Shown piece after piece: positions 33,581 through 44,721 of a DNA stretch of 64,000 nt. The stretch's first letter is position 1. Every line of letters begins with the position of its first letter. Origin of the DNA: Rhodosporidiobolus odoratus. Taxonomy: Eukaryota; Basidiomycota; Microbotryomycetes; Sporidiobolales; Sporidiobolaceae. The stretch covers positions 1 to 64,000 of the forward strand of contig JAOANU010000020.1 in assembly GCA_034387635.1 (NCBI GenBank), given 5' to 3'. The notes under the pieces were generated by a model that did no database searches, was not told the origin of the DNA, and saw only the letters and a program-made list of their open reading frames with translations. Position numbers and translations under genes: made by a program.

Positions 33581-34372
33581 TCACTCGAAACTCCTCTCAG
33601 CCCGAAACTTCTTCGGAGTCGTTCCATAACGCGCTGCCATGCGGGCCGAAAGGCGTCGGTGCGCTTTTGCCAGCGCCTTCTCGTCCTCCACCTCCTCCTG
33701 CTTCACCGCAGTGGACGGCTCATACGTGAGAGATCAGGCTGGAGCGAGATGCTGGTGGCCAAAGCCTGACAAGATCGGTCTGCCTCTGCCCCCCGCGTAG
33801 TACGAGTGCTGATCAGGGGTAGTAAACATACTCTGTCGTTGATGGGAAGGATCCATGAAGGGGTTGTTGAAGAAATTGCGGGAGGTTTCGATGTGGGACA
33901 GGCGCTGTTGTTCTGACATGGTCTGAGGTGAGTCCGAGTGAACGGGAGGGTCTGATGCTTGCCCCGTCCGGAGTGCACTAATACGCTTGTGCACTGCCTG
34001 AGAAAGCATGGGAGGTCAGCAAAGATACATGGCTGGGTACAAGAGAAGGACCGTATGACCTGGGGTGTAGGCTGCGTCGTAGCTCGAGCGGGAAAACCAG
34101 CTTCGAGTGCGGGGGATTGCCGATACTGTCGAAGGGGCAGCTGAGTTGGACCACCGTGAGGATGGCGAAGCTCCTGCGGAAGTGGTGATGGTGAGCTCAC
34201 ACTGCCTGTAGCGTATCGAAAATGCTTCGAAGGCTTGTACCTCGTCTTCAGAGCCACCCGCCTCCTGTTGCCCGTGGTGTCGGTAAGCATGCTGAGCGGC
34301 TGTACTACTACTGGGCACTAGTGGTGCCTCGGAGATCGCGCGCTGGCGTTCTCTAGAGTGACTGTCTGACAT
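33581..34372 (-). pseudogene. Tandem family member 1, in-frame TGA before the conserved tail
   Basis: Exons 34372-34241, 34173-34060 and 33997-33581 join in phase (220 codons). The start is MSDSHSRERQRAISE. The protein is Gln/Ser/Pro-rich and appears disordered. A TGA at 33734-33736 follows GFGHQHLAPA, yet the same frame continues for 50 codons and encodes the family tail: ALAKAHRRLSARMAARYGTT, then PKKFRAERSFE and a real stop. Because that tail is shared with members 2-4, it was surely part of the ancestral protein. It lacks the 345-nt first exon and the 30-nt microexon of members 3 and 4, so it is also divergent or truncated at the 5' side. Function unknown. Confidence 0.6.
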
Positions 34373-35491
34373 GGAGGCAAAATTGCAAACGAAGGAAGAA
34401 AGAAGAGCGAAGGGGAGGGCCATGCCACCTCGTATGACATCCTGTCCGCGGATGGAAAGGTCTCCTAGCATGCATAGAGCTATTTCAGTGCTTTGGCTGT
34501 TATGAAGCGTCGGACCTCGGCGGAATAGAGACGTACATCATCAAGAACCGCGCATAGTCCCGGCGGAAGCAACTTGTTGCTTCTCAATGGGACAAGCCTC
34601 TCTGACTGGAATCCGGGTGCAGGCTAGCTAGAAGGTAGTCAGACACTGTAGCCGCTTCGGCTGGCTTGAGAGCTGCGCTAGTGTGACCGATATCAGGCCT
34701 TCAAGATCCATGTGTCAGGTCACCCGAAGTACCTCCTGTGTCATCGCCACCGCGTCATGCCTTGCAATATGGGGCTTAGACTTTCGCCTGCTACATCGGA
34801 TTTGAGGGACCGCCTTGGCAGAAGCAGACATAGGAGCGCAATCTCAGGCGCTCTGGAAGGGAAGGTGTCCTTGCGATTCGACTGACTGCCTGCAGGTGCC
34901 CTCCGTTCGTGTTCCTATGTATAGTTATCGCTTGCGTATGTCTATGAGCTTCAACGCCCAGTGCCAGTGCGTCGAGGCTCTGCATGACTCTGCATGGTGT
35001 ACGACATACGGTCCCACGTTCTGTTCAGCAAAACTGCCTTGAAGAAACTGCAGCCACGGTCCAGTGGCTTGACCTTGAGGTGTTGTGCGATCAGCCAGAA
35101 AACTTCCCTGCCTCTCGGAAGCAGCGCCGCTGCTTGCGCTGGCTGGGCTACGAGAGTTGTGAAAGGTCGTAGAAGAGCAAGTTTGACCTTCTCAAGTTAG
35201 GCCTTTTTCCCCTCGTGTCGCTGAATGTAACGCAGCTATGCGGCCGGGTGCGGCGTACACGAGGCTGCTAGTGAGTGTCAACCTCCTGTAACCGTAACTA
35301 CTCGGATAAGGCATGACAGACACAGGATTCTGGCTGACAGGTTCACCTTGTTTGTGTCTCTGCATAGCTTCAATTTAGGCTACCTCCCCGTATAAGACGT
35401 AATCTCGCCGCGGAGCTATGTAGCCGAGACGTGCAAGCTTCATCAACTGCGACACCACCCTGCTTATACAGACCCTCCTCCGGAATCTCCC
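34373..35491. other. Spacer between family members 1 and 2
   Basis: About 1.1 kb. The part next to member 2 (about 35180-35490) resembles the 3' flank of member 3, including CAACTACGACACCACCCTGC-like sequence, so the duplicated unit extends beyond the coding region. The remainder shows no supported gene. Confidence 0.5.
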
Positions 35492-36313
35492 TCACCTAAA
35501 ACTCCTCCCCGCCTGGAATTCCTCCGGGGTGGTGCCGTAGCGCTTGGCAGCCCGCCTCGTGATGCGACGGTGGGCTTTCGCCAGGGCGTGTTCCGAAGAC
35601 GCGGACAACTCGTCATCATCTGGCCACATTCCATCTTCATCTTCGAGGGCAGGACCCGGATTCAATCGCGGGTTGGGGCGTTGCGGCGGCAGGACAGGAG
35701 ACATAGGGGGAAGATGGTAAACGTCGTGAGGGTTGTCGAGAAAGCTTGCATGTGGCGGTGGTGGCGAGGGAGAATGAGCCAGGGATGGACCGGAGCGATT
35801 GCGTAAAACGAGGTTGGGGTCGGCGGAACTGGCTATGGACATCAGCCCACTGCCCTTTGTTTCTGTACCTCGTGAGTACTGGGGCGCTCGTCCCTGCATC
35901 ACATCGAAACGTCAGCCAGGCGAGAGGAGGTTGGATTCGGGAGGAGACAGAAGGTTACCTCGAATGCAGCTGCTCTCTCCCTTCCTACATCAGACTCGCT
36001 ATACGCTTGAGCACTTTGAGGGTTATTCTATATGGTGGATACATTAGCCACTGGTAATGTGCATATGGGCCAAACTTACCATACGTTGCAGGAACTCTTC
36101 GGGAGGAGGCTGCGCGAGTAAGGCCATCAAGCATGCGATCAGTCAGGCCCAGCGGTCTAAGGGTCTCAAAAAACTCGGCAAGAGACGCACCAGACGACCA
36201 CAGATGGCTGCGAGGCTATAGTTTTCTACGACCACAGCAGCGACGAAATCGCTACGACTCGCCTGTGAAAGGAAAGCGAAAGGCGGAGGGCACCACTTCG
36301 TATTCTTCCCTTC
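35492..36313 (-). CDS. Tandem family member 2 (5' end uncertain)
   Basis: The 3' exons are clear: 36109-36080 is the 30-nt microexon (PPPEEFLQRM), then 36027-35959 (NNPQSAQAYSESDVGRERAA) and 35893-35492. The last encodes a Pro-rich disordered stretch (PPMSPVLPPQRPNPRLNPGP) and the conserved tail ALAKAHRRITRRAAKRYGTT, then PEEFQAGRSFR. Just upstream, an exon ending at 36191 encodes SLAAICGRL, matching SIEAICGFL of member 3, so part of the first exon survives. Further 5' the frame hits TAG at 36314-36316, and the region is broken into small intron-like units. The gene is either re-split by new introns or 5'-degenerate. Confidence 0.6.
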
Positions 36314-36617
36314 CTAGGACGAGGCTGCGGGAGGGGAGTGGGTCAGCCTCGATAAGGCTCGTCTAGCAGCACAGGGAGGAAGCGTCGAGAACGCACCTGG
36401 CTCGGAACCCGAGAAGTTGAGTGAGGTTGAAGGTTGTGAGGGGAGCTCGGCTAAACCTGAGGGAGGCAGCGAGGGGGGATCAGCGACGATATCGCATGAC
36501 GGAGATGGAGTGAAACGTACGGTGGACGAACCACTACCAGCTGGAGCTAGGGACACTCGACTGAAGTCGCGCTGAAGCGACTGTGGGGGAAGTGGGGAGG
36601 TCAGCGACGAGATCGCT
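36239..36617. repeat. Hairpin-bearing intron-like units, four copies about 120 bp apart
   Basis: AGCGACGANATCGCT-type inverted repeats occur at 36239-36253, 36345-36359 (variant AGCCTCGATAAGGCT), about 36482-36496 and 36603-36617. On the minus strand at least three lie in sequences that start GTACGC, GTACGT or GTGCGT, and end CAG. In each the hairpin immediately precedes the branch-point-like GCTGAC/GCTGAT. The segments between them are about 60 nt. This looks like a repeated exon-intron module or related intron insertions. Confidence 0.55.
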
Positions 36618-37542
36618 ACGCCTAGGGAGGGGGAAGCGTACGAGGATGGCTAGGCCTCACTAGCGGGCGCGAAGAGTCGGGTGGATTAGAAAGAGCGGAA
36701 AGAGGGAGGAAGGGACTCGACAACTTCAACGAGGGACAGGCACGCCCGATTCGCCTTTCGACCATAGTCGCGAACCAGACCGCCTCGCCTCGCCTGACCT
36801 TCCTGCGCATTGACCTTCCGCGCATAAACGCTTCCAGCTCGCCTCGACGGTCCTGCCGTCCCTCCGGGGTGGGCTGAGATAGCGTCCGTCAAATCTTGTC
36901 CTCCCCGCAAGCTGCAAGACCTCAATTTTAGTCCCCTTAATGCGGCTCGTGGCTTAGCTAGGTGGCCGGGTGTGGTTGCGCGAGGCTGATAGTCAAAGCC
37001 ATCCCCTTTGGATAAATCTACGCCAGATAAGGAATGCCAGATATGCACACTCTGCTTGAGTCAACGGCTCCAGATACTACGATAGATTCCCTCTATAAGA
37101 AACACATCGGGAGATCAGGTTCTTGCATCTTATAGAGGAGCATATCTTATAAAGGTCAACCTATACCATATTATAGCCACTTTTCTGTTTCCTTGAGCGC
37201 GCAGTTCTCCAGCACATCTGCAGAACCTGTTGTGTCTTGTTCTTGGCATGACTGGGGCCTGCTATTCAGCTTGGAGGAGGTTTGCCAAATCCCCCATGCA
37301 AGCCAGAAGCAAGCCAGTAGGTTGACCTTCTCTGCCTGTGCAGTGTCCTACGGATTGTAGGCTGTATAGCACAGTGTAGAGAAACGGGAAGGCATTCTCT
37401 ACTCGCTAGTGTTTTCTGACCAGTTCAAGCTCTGGCTATCCCCCTCTCTAAGAGAGGACTCTAGTGATACGGGGCTATGTAGCACAGAAGTGCAAGCTCC
37501 ACCAACTACGACACCACCCTGCTTGCACAGCTCCTTCATTCT
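36618..37542. other. Spacer between members 2 and 3
   Basis: No supported gene. 37060-37190 is clearly more AT-rich than its surroundings and contains a 10-bp inverted repeat (CCTCTATAAG at 37090-37099 and CTTATAGAGG at 37129-37138). 37400-37542 matches the 3' flank of member 2. Confidence 0.45.
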
Positions 37543-38430
37543 TTACCTAAAAGTCCTCCCTGCCTGGAATTCCTCCGGGGTTGTGCCATAGCGCTCGGCA
37601 GTGCGCCTCGTGATGCGCCGGTGGGCCTTCGCTAGGGCGTGATCTGAGGACGTGTGTAATTCGGAAAGATCTGGCCACATTGCATCTTCTCCGAGGGCGG
37701 GACCCGGATTCAGCCGCGGGTTGGGGGGTTGCGGCGGCAGAACAGGAGACATAGGGGCCAGAAGTGGAGGGGTGATTTCGGAATCGAGCAGAGATGCGCG
37801 GCGCGAGGAGTGAGAGAGAGTCAAGGGGGTAGGGGTGTATTTCCTTGGGCGAAGGTCGGCAAATGCGGCAGCACGTTCCTGTCCTTCAGCGGACTCGCTA
37901 TATGCTTGAGCACTCTGGGCGTTGTCCTACATGGTGCATTCATCAGCCGGTCTCCCATCCCACGTACGCTGAGCTTACCATGCGTCGAAGGAATTCGTCT
38001 GGAAGAGGCTGCATGAACAAGACCACCATGTCCGAGGTACATCAGTCCACAATCCAGCATATCAGAGGTGCTGGGGAGAACATACAAGGAAACCACAAAT
38101 AGCCTCGATACTGAGGTGTTCATCTCTCAGCCGGTTCAACTCCGCCCCCTGAAGTCTGCAAATTTCGGAGAACTTCTTGCGCCTATCTTTGTTCCACTCT
38201 TCCCAGGGTGGCCAGCTCGAATTCGGTGGTGGGTTCTTCATCAGCTTGCGGAGGTCGTCGAGCCACTGCTTGTAGCGGTCTTTGGACCTTTGCGGGCCCT
38301 TTTTGAGTAGATCCGCGATCCCAGCGTTGATTCGGTACATCGGACGCGAGACAATCGGGAATGTGTCAAGTGTAGGTTGGCCCTCACGCTGCCGATACTT
38401 GATGAGAAGGTTGCGATTCGAGCCCGGCAT
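37543..38430 (-). CDS. Tandem family member 3, intact
   Basis: Three exons: 38430-38086 (345 nt), 38008-37979 (30 nt) and 37926-37543, 252 aa. Exon 1 (MPGSNRNLLIKYRQREGQPT) encodes a compact, charged, Trp-containing region, including RYKQWLDDLRKLMKN and WPPWEEWNKDRRKKFSEICR. It aligns with the equally long exon 1 of member 4. The microexon gives PLPDEFLRRM. Exon 3 begins DNAQSAQAYSESAEGQERAA, is then Pro-rich, and ends with ALAKAHRRITRRTAERYGTT and PEEFQAGRTFR. No known domain, signal peptide or membrane segment is seen. The basic Arg-rich tail could bind nucleic acid or act as a nuclear signal, but that is speculation. Confidence 0.75.
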
Positions 38431-38929
38431 GACTGGCTTGCTGGACTGAGTCGAAAACGGTAGTCGTCAAGGGGCGGATCAGGCGAAGGGCCTCAGGAGG
38501 TGTTACCGACGGGCGATAGAAACAGCCAAGATGAGGCAGAGCGAGAGAACGGGAACGAGAACGCAACAAGAGCGATGTGGTCCGCGGATGAACGTTATGA
38601 AAATCCACCGTGCGGTGTTGCTCCTTTCGAAGGCGGCGGCTGTCCGCGAATCTCCTTAGTCATGGTGTTGATCCAAGCTCCCAGATATTGAACACTGTCT
38701 CCTCTTCAGTGGAGAACGTGCTCGAGGACTAAACTGAAAGGGCCACTTCGAACCTTCTCAACGCAGCTTTTCCTCGGTGCAGCTGTGTGCGTGCGCGCTT
38801 TGCCACCTGAATTTCACGAGAAAGATCCAGATGCGATAATGCAGCTACTTGCAGCCACCAGGCACGAGACACTACAGCTCGCAGAGACCGAAAAACAGTC
38901 CAAAGCTTTGCGCGCCTCGCAATGTTTCT
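38431..38929. other. Spacer between members 3 and 4
   Basis: About 500 bases with the upstream region of member 3 and the 3' flank of member 4, including a GAACCTTCTCAACG variant of the shared flank motif near 38746. No gene is seen. Confidence 0.45.
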
Positions 38930-40244
38930 CTACCTGAAACTTGTCCCCTCATGGAAAGCCTCCGAAGTGGTACCATACCGCTCCGCGGCGCGGCCAGTGA
39001 GGCGTCGATGCGCCTTCGCTAGGGCATGCAGCTGCTCGGGAGCCTTGGAAGAGTCGGAATGCGGTGGTTTCAGAAGGAGCGCTTCGAACTCGTCCGTGTT
39101 CATCATGCGCGGTGGTGACTGGTCTCTTTCCTCGTGAAGGATCGATGGTGCAGAGTCGGGTGAGGGAGAGCGTAATTCGAGAGGGGTGAACAAGGGAGAG
39201 CCGGGCTGGAAAGGGGAGACAGGGGGGAAATGCTGGTAAGGCGAGGGATGGTGGCCAGAGTAGGAGGAGAAAGAGTGGCCGGACAAGCCGGACAAGGGAC
39301 GTGGGGAAAGATACGATTCGGAGTGGTTGGGTGGGGTGATGGGTCTTGAAGCCGAGCCTGGCTTGAGGAGTTGATCGGAGAAATGGGAGGATGCGTCTCG
39401 AGGCGTGGTGGATGATGCACGTCGAATTGGGTTCTTCAGTACTACGACGAGAGACTTGCGTTCAGGATTGTGCTTCGCGGGCGTGGGTGCAGCTTCGGAC
39501 TCGGATGAATCGGCGCTGAAGTCCGATGACGAGGTATCCGAACTAGAGGGTGAGGCTTTCCGACGTCGAGCGGCACGATGCTGCAAGTTATGGATAGATG
39601 AGTGGTCTGCTTCGGTATCAAATCATCGATCAGCAAAGGTAATGAAACCAAGAGCACACCGTGTTTTTCTTGACTCGTCTGTTCGTGCTCGGGGCAGTGA
39701 CTCGCCTCTGTGGGTACGCTCGTGGTTCCAGGGGTTCAGTGTTGGGCTGAACGACGCGAGGGCCAGTACGTCAGCCACATTCCAGCTCCGAGAGAGAAGA
39801 GGTTCACCATGCGGTTCAACAAGTTCTCCGCAGTGGGCTGTTCCTCGCAAGAAGTCAGTCATTGAGCCCTGTTCTACCATATGCATGCAAGTAACATACC
39901 GTCTCATCCCAGATTCCCTTGAGACTTTTTTCTTCGTTGACCATCGTCTCGAACTTCTTTCTCTGATCGAGGCAGACAGCTCTGAAGCGGCCATGGCCCT
40001 GATTCTTGGCCGTCCACTTGTCGTATGGTGTCCACTGCCCGCCGGCCTTCTGTACCAGGGCCCGCACCTCTGCCTCCCACTCCTTGAACCGCTTCCGCCA
40101 TGCAGGATCGTCGGACTCCTCGAAGAGAGGCTCAAGTGGCTTCGACATCTCGTAGACCCGGCGTAGGTCATTCTTCCTTTGTTCAGCCTTGGATAGTCCG
40201 TCGGTTCGTGAGCGGCCGGTGCTCTTGTAGGGTTGGGTCGGCAT
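38930..40244 (-). CDS. Tandem family member 4, intact
   Basis: Exons 40244-39900 (345 nt), 39838-39809 (30 nt), 39746-39660 (87 nt) and 39580-38930 join in phase, 370 aa. Exon 1 (MPTQPYKSTGRSRTDGLSKA) has WRKRFKEWEAEVRALVQKAG, WTPYDKWTAK and FRAVCLDQRKKFE. These follow the same spacing as member 3: a WEAEVRAL/WLDDLRKL helix, then W-x-P-x-x-x-W, then R-x-F/K-F. The microexon gives PTAENLLNRM. A basic stretch (NRRVKKNTHRAARRRK) and a long Ser/Pro-rich region follow. The end is ALAKAHRRLTGRAAERYGTT and SEAFHEGTSFR. Identical first-exon and microexon lengths in members 3 and 4 confirm the models. Function unknown. Confidence 0.75.
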
Positions 40245-40706
40245 GCTGCCCGGGCTCTGGTGCGTCGGATGAGTCGAATAGGGTGGGGGGCTCGAATCTC
40301 AGCAGTCAGTGAGCTTCGTGGAAGAAGGAAACAAGCAGCAGCTTCAGCAGCGAGCAACGGCTACTGCAGCGTCCGAAGGGGTCCGCGGAGGGCTCCGAGA
40401 GGAGGAAGAAGAGCGGGATGAGGTGAGAAGGGCGTAGGCTTAGAGGAGTTGCTCGGCGGAGCTGTACGGGCTAGATTGTGCGTGATTGTCGCTGGACAGG
40501 GCCTCAGAGCACTTGAGCGCGCGCGAAGGAGGAGGAGCGACTTGACTTCCTCCTCGATTGTTGAAGGAAGGTGAGAGAGGCTACGCTCCTGGCTTATTGC
40601 CCTTTCCTCATGTGAATTCGACCATCTGCTCGATGAACTTGGCTGCTACCACACGCTCGCTCGAGACGTGCTTTGAAGAGCGATCTGGATCTGATAGCCG
40701 GTCGAG
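40245..40706. promoter_or_regulatory. Divergent upstream region, family member 4 and lipase
   Basis: 462 bases between the two starts, with no gene seen. It should hold both promoters. Confidence 0.45.
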
Positions 40707-43700
40707 ATGAACATGACGCTCTTTCGTTCTCTTCTCCTCTTTACTCCAGCATCTTCTGAACGAAGTGCAGGCACCAATCTGGCTCGCACAATCTCTCTCC
40801 GCTCGACCTGCGCGGTCCCACTCTCTGCCCCTCGAATGACCACCCCTTCCTCGTCTCATCATCACCGAACACCTTCAAAGCAACTGCCAGCAACACCAAG
40901 CACAAACAGATCACCACCTTCACCCTTCTCAGCTACGCCGATCAGCCTGACGAAGCCTCCGTTAGCTCGACTACCGCCTTCCCAACTGTCTCCCCACCCC
41001 GCCCATCCGACGGTAGAATCCAGCCATGACAGCAACCCCGAACAACGGCGCGATAATCCTTCGACTCGTGATACGGAGATTCGACCGCGCGGTCGAGAAC
41101 GAATGAGTCTCGATGTCGGGCGAGTAGGCAATGGGGATCCGGCCTCGTCGACGGCTGGACTTGTGCAAGCGGGTTCAGCGTTGCTAGGCAGCAAGCGCCG
41201 CTCTAGCCTAGGAAGCCTTCAAGGAATTCTTGAGCGGGACGAAGCGTCGAGATCTCAAGGGAAAGTATCTGCCGGACGAGGAGGAGTGGAGAATCTCGGT
41301 TTCTTGCGAAGAAACGGGACGGCAGGAACAAGGCAGGCTAGTGGTGGGGATCTTCCGCCTGTTGAGGATGAAGCCGATGGGCTAAATGCGAAGGATGAGG
41401 TTGGTCAGCTGAGTTGGGGGACTAAGTGGTGGCCTTTCTCGGTGGTCGACCCCGCTGCTTCAACCTCTTCCTCCGGCAACATCGAATCCACTGAGCCATC
41501 TACCATGTCTGCGTCCCCGCCGCCGAAACCTCAGACGAAGGCTCAGGGACATGAGGCAGAAGCGGGGCTTCTGTCTTTCTTTGCAGGTAAAAAGACGGTT
41601 CAGTCAGCGCGAGAAAAGGAAGAGCTAAGGGAGCGGGAAGAGGAGATCGAGGCGGAGCTGCTGGGCGCAGATGTCGAGGCGTTACAGAAGCACGAGTTTG
41701 TCGACGAGCGAGTGCGGCGACTTGAGCGGGTTGAGGAGCAGAAGGCATTGCCTCAACCGCCTCAACCGCAACGGCGAGGAAGTCTTGACAAACGCAAGGG
41801 GAAGGCGTCTTTCTTGCCTTCTTCATTCTCCCTCTTCTCGCAGCCGTCCCTCTCTTCCTCCCCCGAGTCCGCTACGGCGTCGATAGCTCCCTTCAGCGAG
41901 ATTACCTCCCACGCCGCCTCATCTTCCTCTTCCACCGCCGCTCAGAGCAACCCCATTTCGTTGCTTTCTTCCCTCACCCTCACCAACCCTTTCACGTCTT
42001 CCCCATCTTCATCCTCGACCCTCTCTTCGGCTGGAAACCTCTTTTCGACCTCGCGCCTTCCCTCGTCCTCGTCTTCCTTGAAGCCCACCCATGCCCGCTC
42101 CTTCTCCTCTACCTCTTTAACTCGTCGCCACTCAGCCGGGGATGCCGACCCAAGTCAGCATCAAGGCTCTGAACTGGGAAAGAAACAGGTCAAGGGAATG
42201 GTGGACGAGGGCGACAAAGAAGCGGTTGAAGAAGGCGTTGAGGAGAATGATGATATTTATTCGGTGTTGAAGGAGAGATACAAGGCACCTAGATTACCGA
42301 CGGTGTTCTGTCATGGACTCTTCGGTACGTCCGGTTCGGTCCTGATTCAATACAGCAACTTCGCTACTCTTCCTCCTCTCATTCCTACACCTTTCCCACG
42401 TCTGACTTCTGTTTTCCCCCTCCGTCACCTACCTCTTTCCCACTCGACTCTCGCAGGCTTTGACCACATCGGTCCCTCCCTCCCCGGCTTCCGCTTCTCC
42501 TACTGGATCGGGGTTGAAGAAGCCCTAACGGCCATGGGAGCCGAAGTCCTGATTGGCAGAGTACCCGCCTCGGCTAGCATCGAAGAACGGGCTCGAGTGC
42601 TGTGCGACTTGATCGAGGAGAGGTTTCCGGGTAGGGAGGTGAATTTGATTGGGCATTCGATGGTGCGTTGTTTTTTGCGCTCTCTCGTTTTTTCGAACGG
42701 TGGTCCAGGTCTTAGCACTGTGCCCCGCTCTCTAAATCTACGCGCCTCATATAGCTGACATACCTTACGTCTGAATAACTACAGGGCGGTCTAGACGGCC
42801 GTTACCTAATCTCCCGACTCCGCGAACGAACCTTCCGCGTCCGATCCCTAACCACCATAAGCACCCCGCATCGAGGTTCCTCTTTTGCGGATTACCTCTT
42901 GGAAGATGTTCTTGGGGCCGAGAGGGTTCCGGCGTTTTTGGCTTTGATGAGAGGGTTGGGGGTACCGGGTGGGGGGAAAGCGTTCGACGATTTGACGACG
43001 TGCGTTGCAAGCTGTCCTCCACTAAGTGTCGTCATCCTTCTTTTGCACAGTCACTGCCTTGGCATCGGTCACTCTCTTGTGTACCCTGAATCCTTAACTC
43101 TGGTACTGCGCCTCTGCAGGACCAAGATGGCCAAGTTCAACGAAGACACGCCAGACGACCCTGAGGTCAAGTACTACTCGTGCGTTCTGAGCTTTACCTT
43201 CCTTCCTTCTTTCTCTCCTACCCTCCCTCCCGGTCAGAGCGTCCATTTATGGCACCTTGTCTTGCTTGGGACGCGGCAGATATGGCGCCGAATTTGAGGC
43301 GACTTGGTCAAATCCTTTCTATATCCCTTATGGGGTGATTGCGAAACGAGAAGGTGCGTTCAGTTTTCACTTTGCCCGTTCCCTCTCCAGCATTGCGCTA
43401 GTATCTTGATTCTATGTATGACGCATCCCCTCGATTCATTTCGCTTTTCGCTCTGCCTCTCGCTGGTCCACTCACCCCCTCCCTCGCCACCGTCAGGTGC
43501 GAACGACGGCCTCGTCTCGCTCTCTTCAGCGAAGTGGGGGAACTATATCGCCACTCTACATAATGTCAATCATCTAGATCTGGTAGGATGGGTAGGCAAA
43601 GGTGCGGTTTTTTTTCTTTCTCTCCATCTCTACCTCTACCTCTCTCGTTCTTCTTTCCTCTCTACTTGGAGCTAATCCCCTCCTCTACTCTACACGCCCG

Positions 43701-43820
43701 CGTTCGACCACTATTGTAGTTCGGTACGGGTTCGCCGAATTGATGGGTCGACCGATCAAGTTTAAACCGATTACGTTTTATTCGGCTATTGCGGAGAGGT
43801 TGGCTGAGGAGGGGTTCTGA
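40707..43820 (+). CDS. TGL2: Tgl2-like triacylglycerol lipase, probably mitochondrial
   Basis: Seven exons join in phase: 40707-42324, 42457-42662, 42785-42999, 43120-43179, 43280-43353, 43497-43601 and 43720-43820, 792 aa. The fold is an alpha/beta hydrolase related to bacterial class I lipases and yeast Tgl2. The oxyanion strand is FCHGLFGFD; the nucleophile elbow G-H-S-M-G-G (Ser about 607) is created by splicing exons 2 and 3; TISTPHRGSSFADY follows; an acid is near ANDGLVS (Asp about 728); and the histidine is in NVNHLDLVGW (His about 750). The start MNMTLFRSLLLFTPASSERS is rich in Arg/Ser and lacks acidic residues early, consistent with mitochondrial import. About 500 residues of Ser/Pro-rich sequence before the catalytic part make it much longer than yeast Tgl2. 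Confidence 0.88.
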
Positions 43821-44721
43821 GCTCTGGGCCCGAGCCTCTTCGTCGAGCGGTGGTGGGGACAGGCTAGTCGGTTGTTGCGGCGTGGGGCGGAGGAGGGGAC
43901 GCAGGAAGAGCTTTGAGGGAGGAAGAAGGGGGGAGGGAAGATGTGTATAGGGTCGGGAGATGAAAAATGTTGTATCGCGGCAATAGCATGCGCGGACTCT
44001 TCCGGCAATGCAGCAAGGGGGGGACATGGAAGCAAGGTTGGAAGAGGAAAAGGGAGAAAAGGAAAAGCGTGTTACTTTACTTCTCCATCTGTATTGCTTT
44101 GCAGGCGAGCTCTTGAACGATCTCTGGAGTTCTTTGGACAAGCGTAGTCAAACCAAGACTGGGCGGGAGTCAGTCGGAGAGTAGATTGAGGAGCATGTGG
44201 CTTCGGCGCTCAGGCTTCGGCTCCAGCTCCTCGCCACTTTGTCATTGTTCCCCTACGGGCTACGGTCGCTAGCTGCAGTGTATACACAGCGCTGTTCGCC
44301 GCCCCCTCGCATCGCTCACAACCATCCCGCCTGAGCGATCGCTGCTGCTCGCGCCCCCCTTGTTCCCCCCCACAAAGGACGTCGTCGTTCAACTTGGCTA
44401 CACACACGATGCAGCAAGCTGAACGACTACAAATGGGCACGAGAAACCTGTATAGGACTGCTGGGACACCGTCTCGCTCATCTAGCGCTACTTTCAGCCG
44501 TCTCTTCCGCTCTGTCCTCCTGCTTGCTACTTTCCACCTGTTCGGCTGTCTCTTCGTATTCGACTGCGACTCTAGAGGTACGTAAAACTCTTGATCAGTC
44601 CAAGGCAGTCAACTGATCTACTTGATGTGCCGCAGAAGTGACCTGTTTTCCCCCCCGCTTGGTTCTCTCTCTCCACCCGCTTCCTTCTTCAAGCTACTCC
44701 AGCCTCGAGTCAAAGGAGACG
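43821..44721. other. Spacer with 5' UTR intron of the CCCH gene
   Basis: About 900 bases. A likely 5' UTR intron runs from GTACGTAAAACTC (near 44579) to GATGTGCCGCAG (near 44636), placed before the ATG at 44722. The left part is the lipase 3' region. No separate gene is supported. Confidence 0.5.

Noticed and set aside
33734..33736. Known fungal TGA-CTA readthrough signal
   Set aside because: The bases after the stop are TCT here, CGA at 32639 and TTC after the TAG at 10447, none matching the CTA context.
36686..37048. 120-codon minus-strand frame upstream of family member 2
   Set aside because: It does not resemble the first exon of members 3 or 4 and has no splice sites that would join it to the member 2 microexon.
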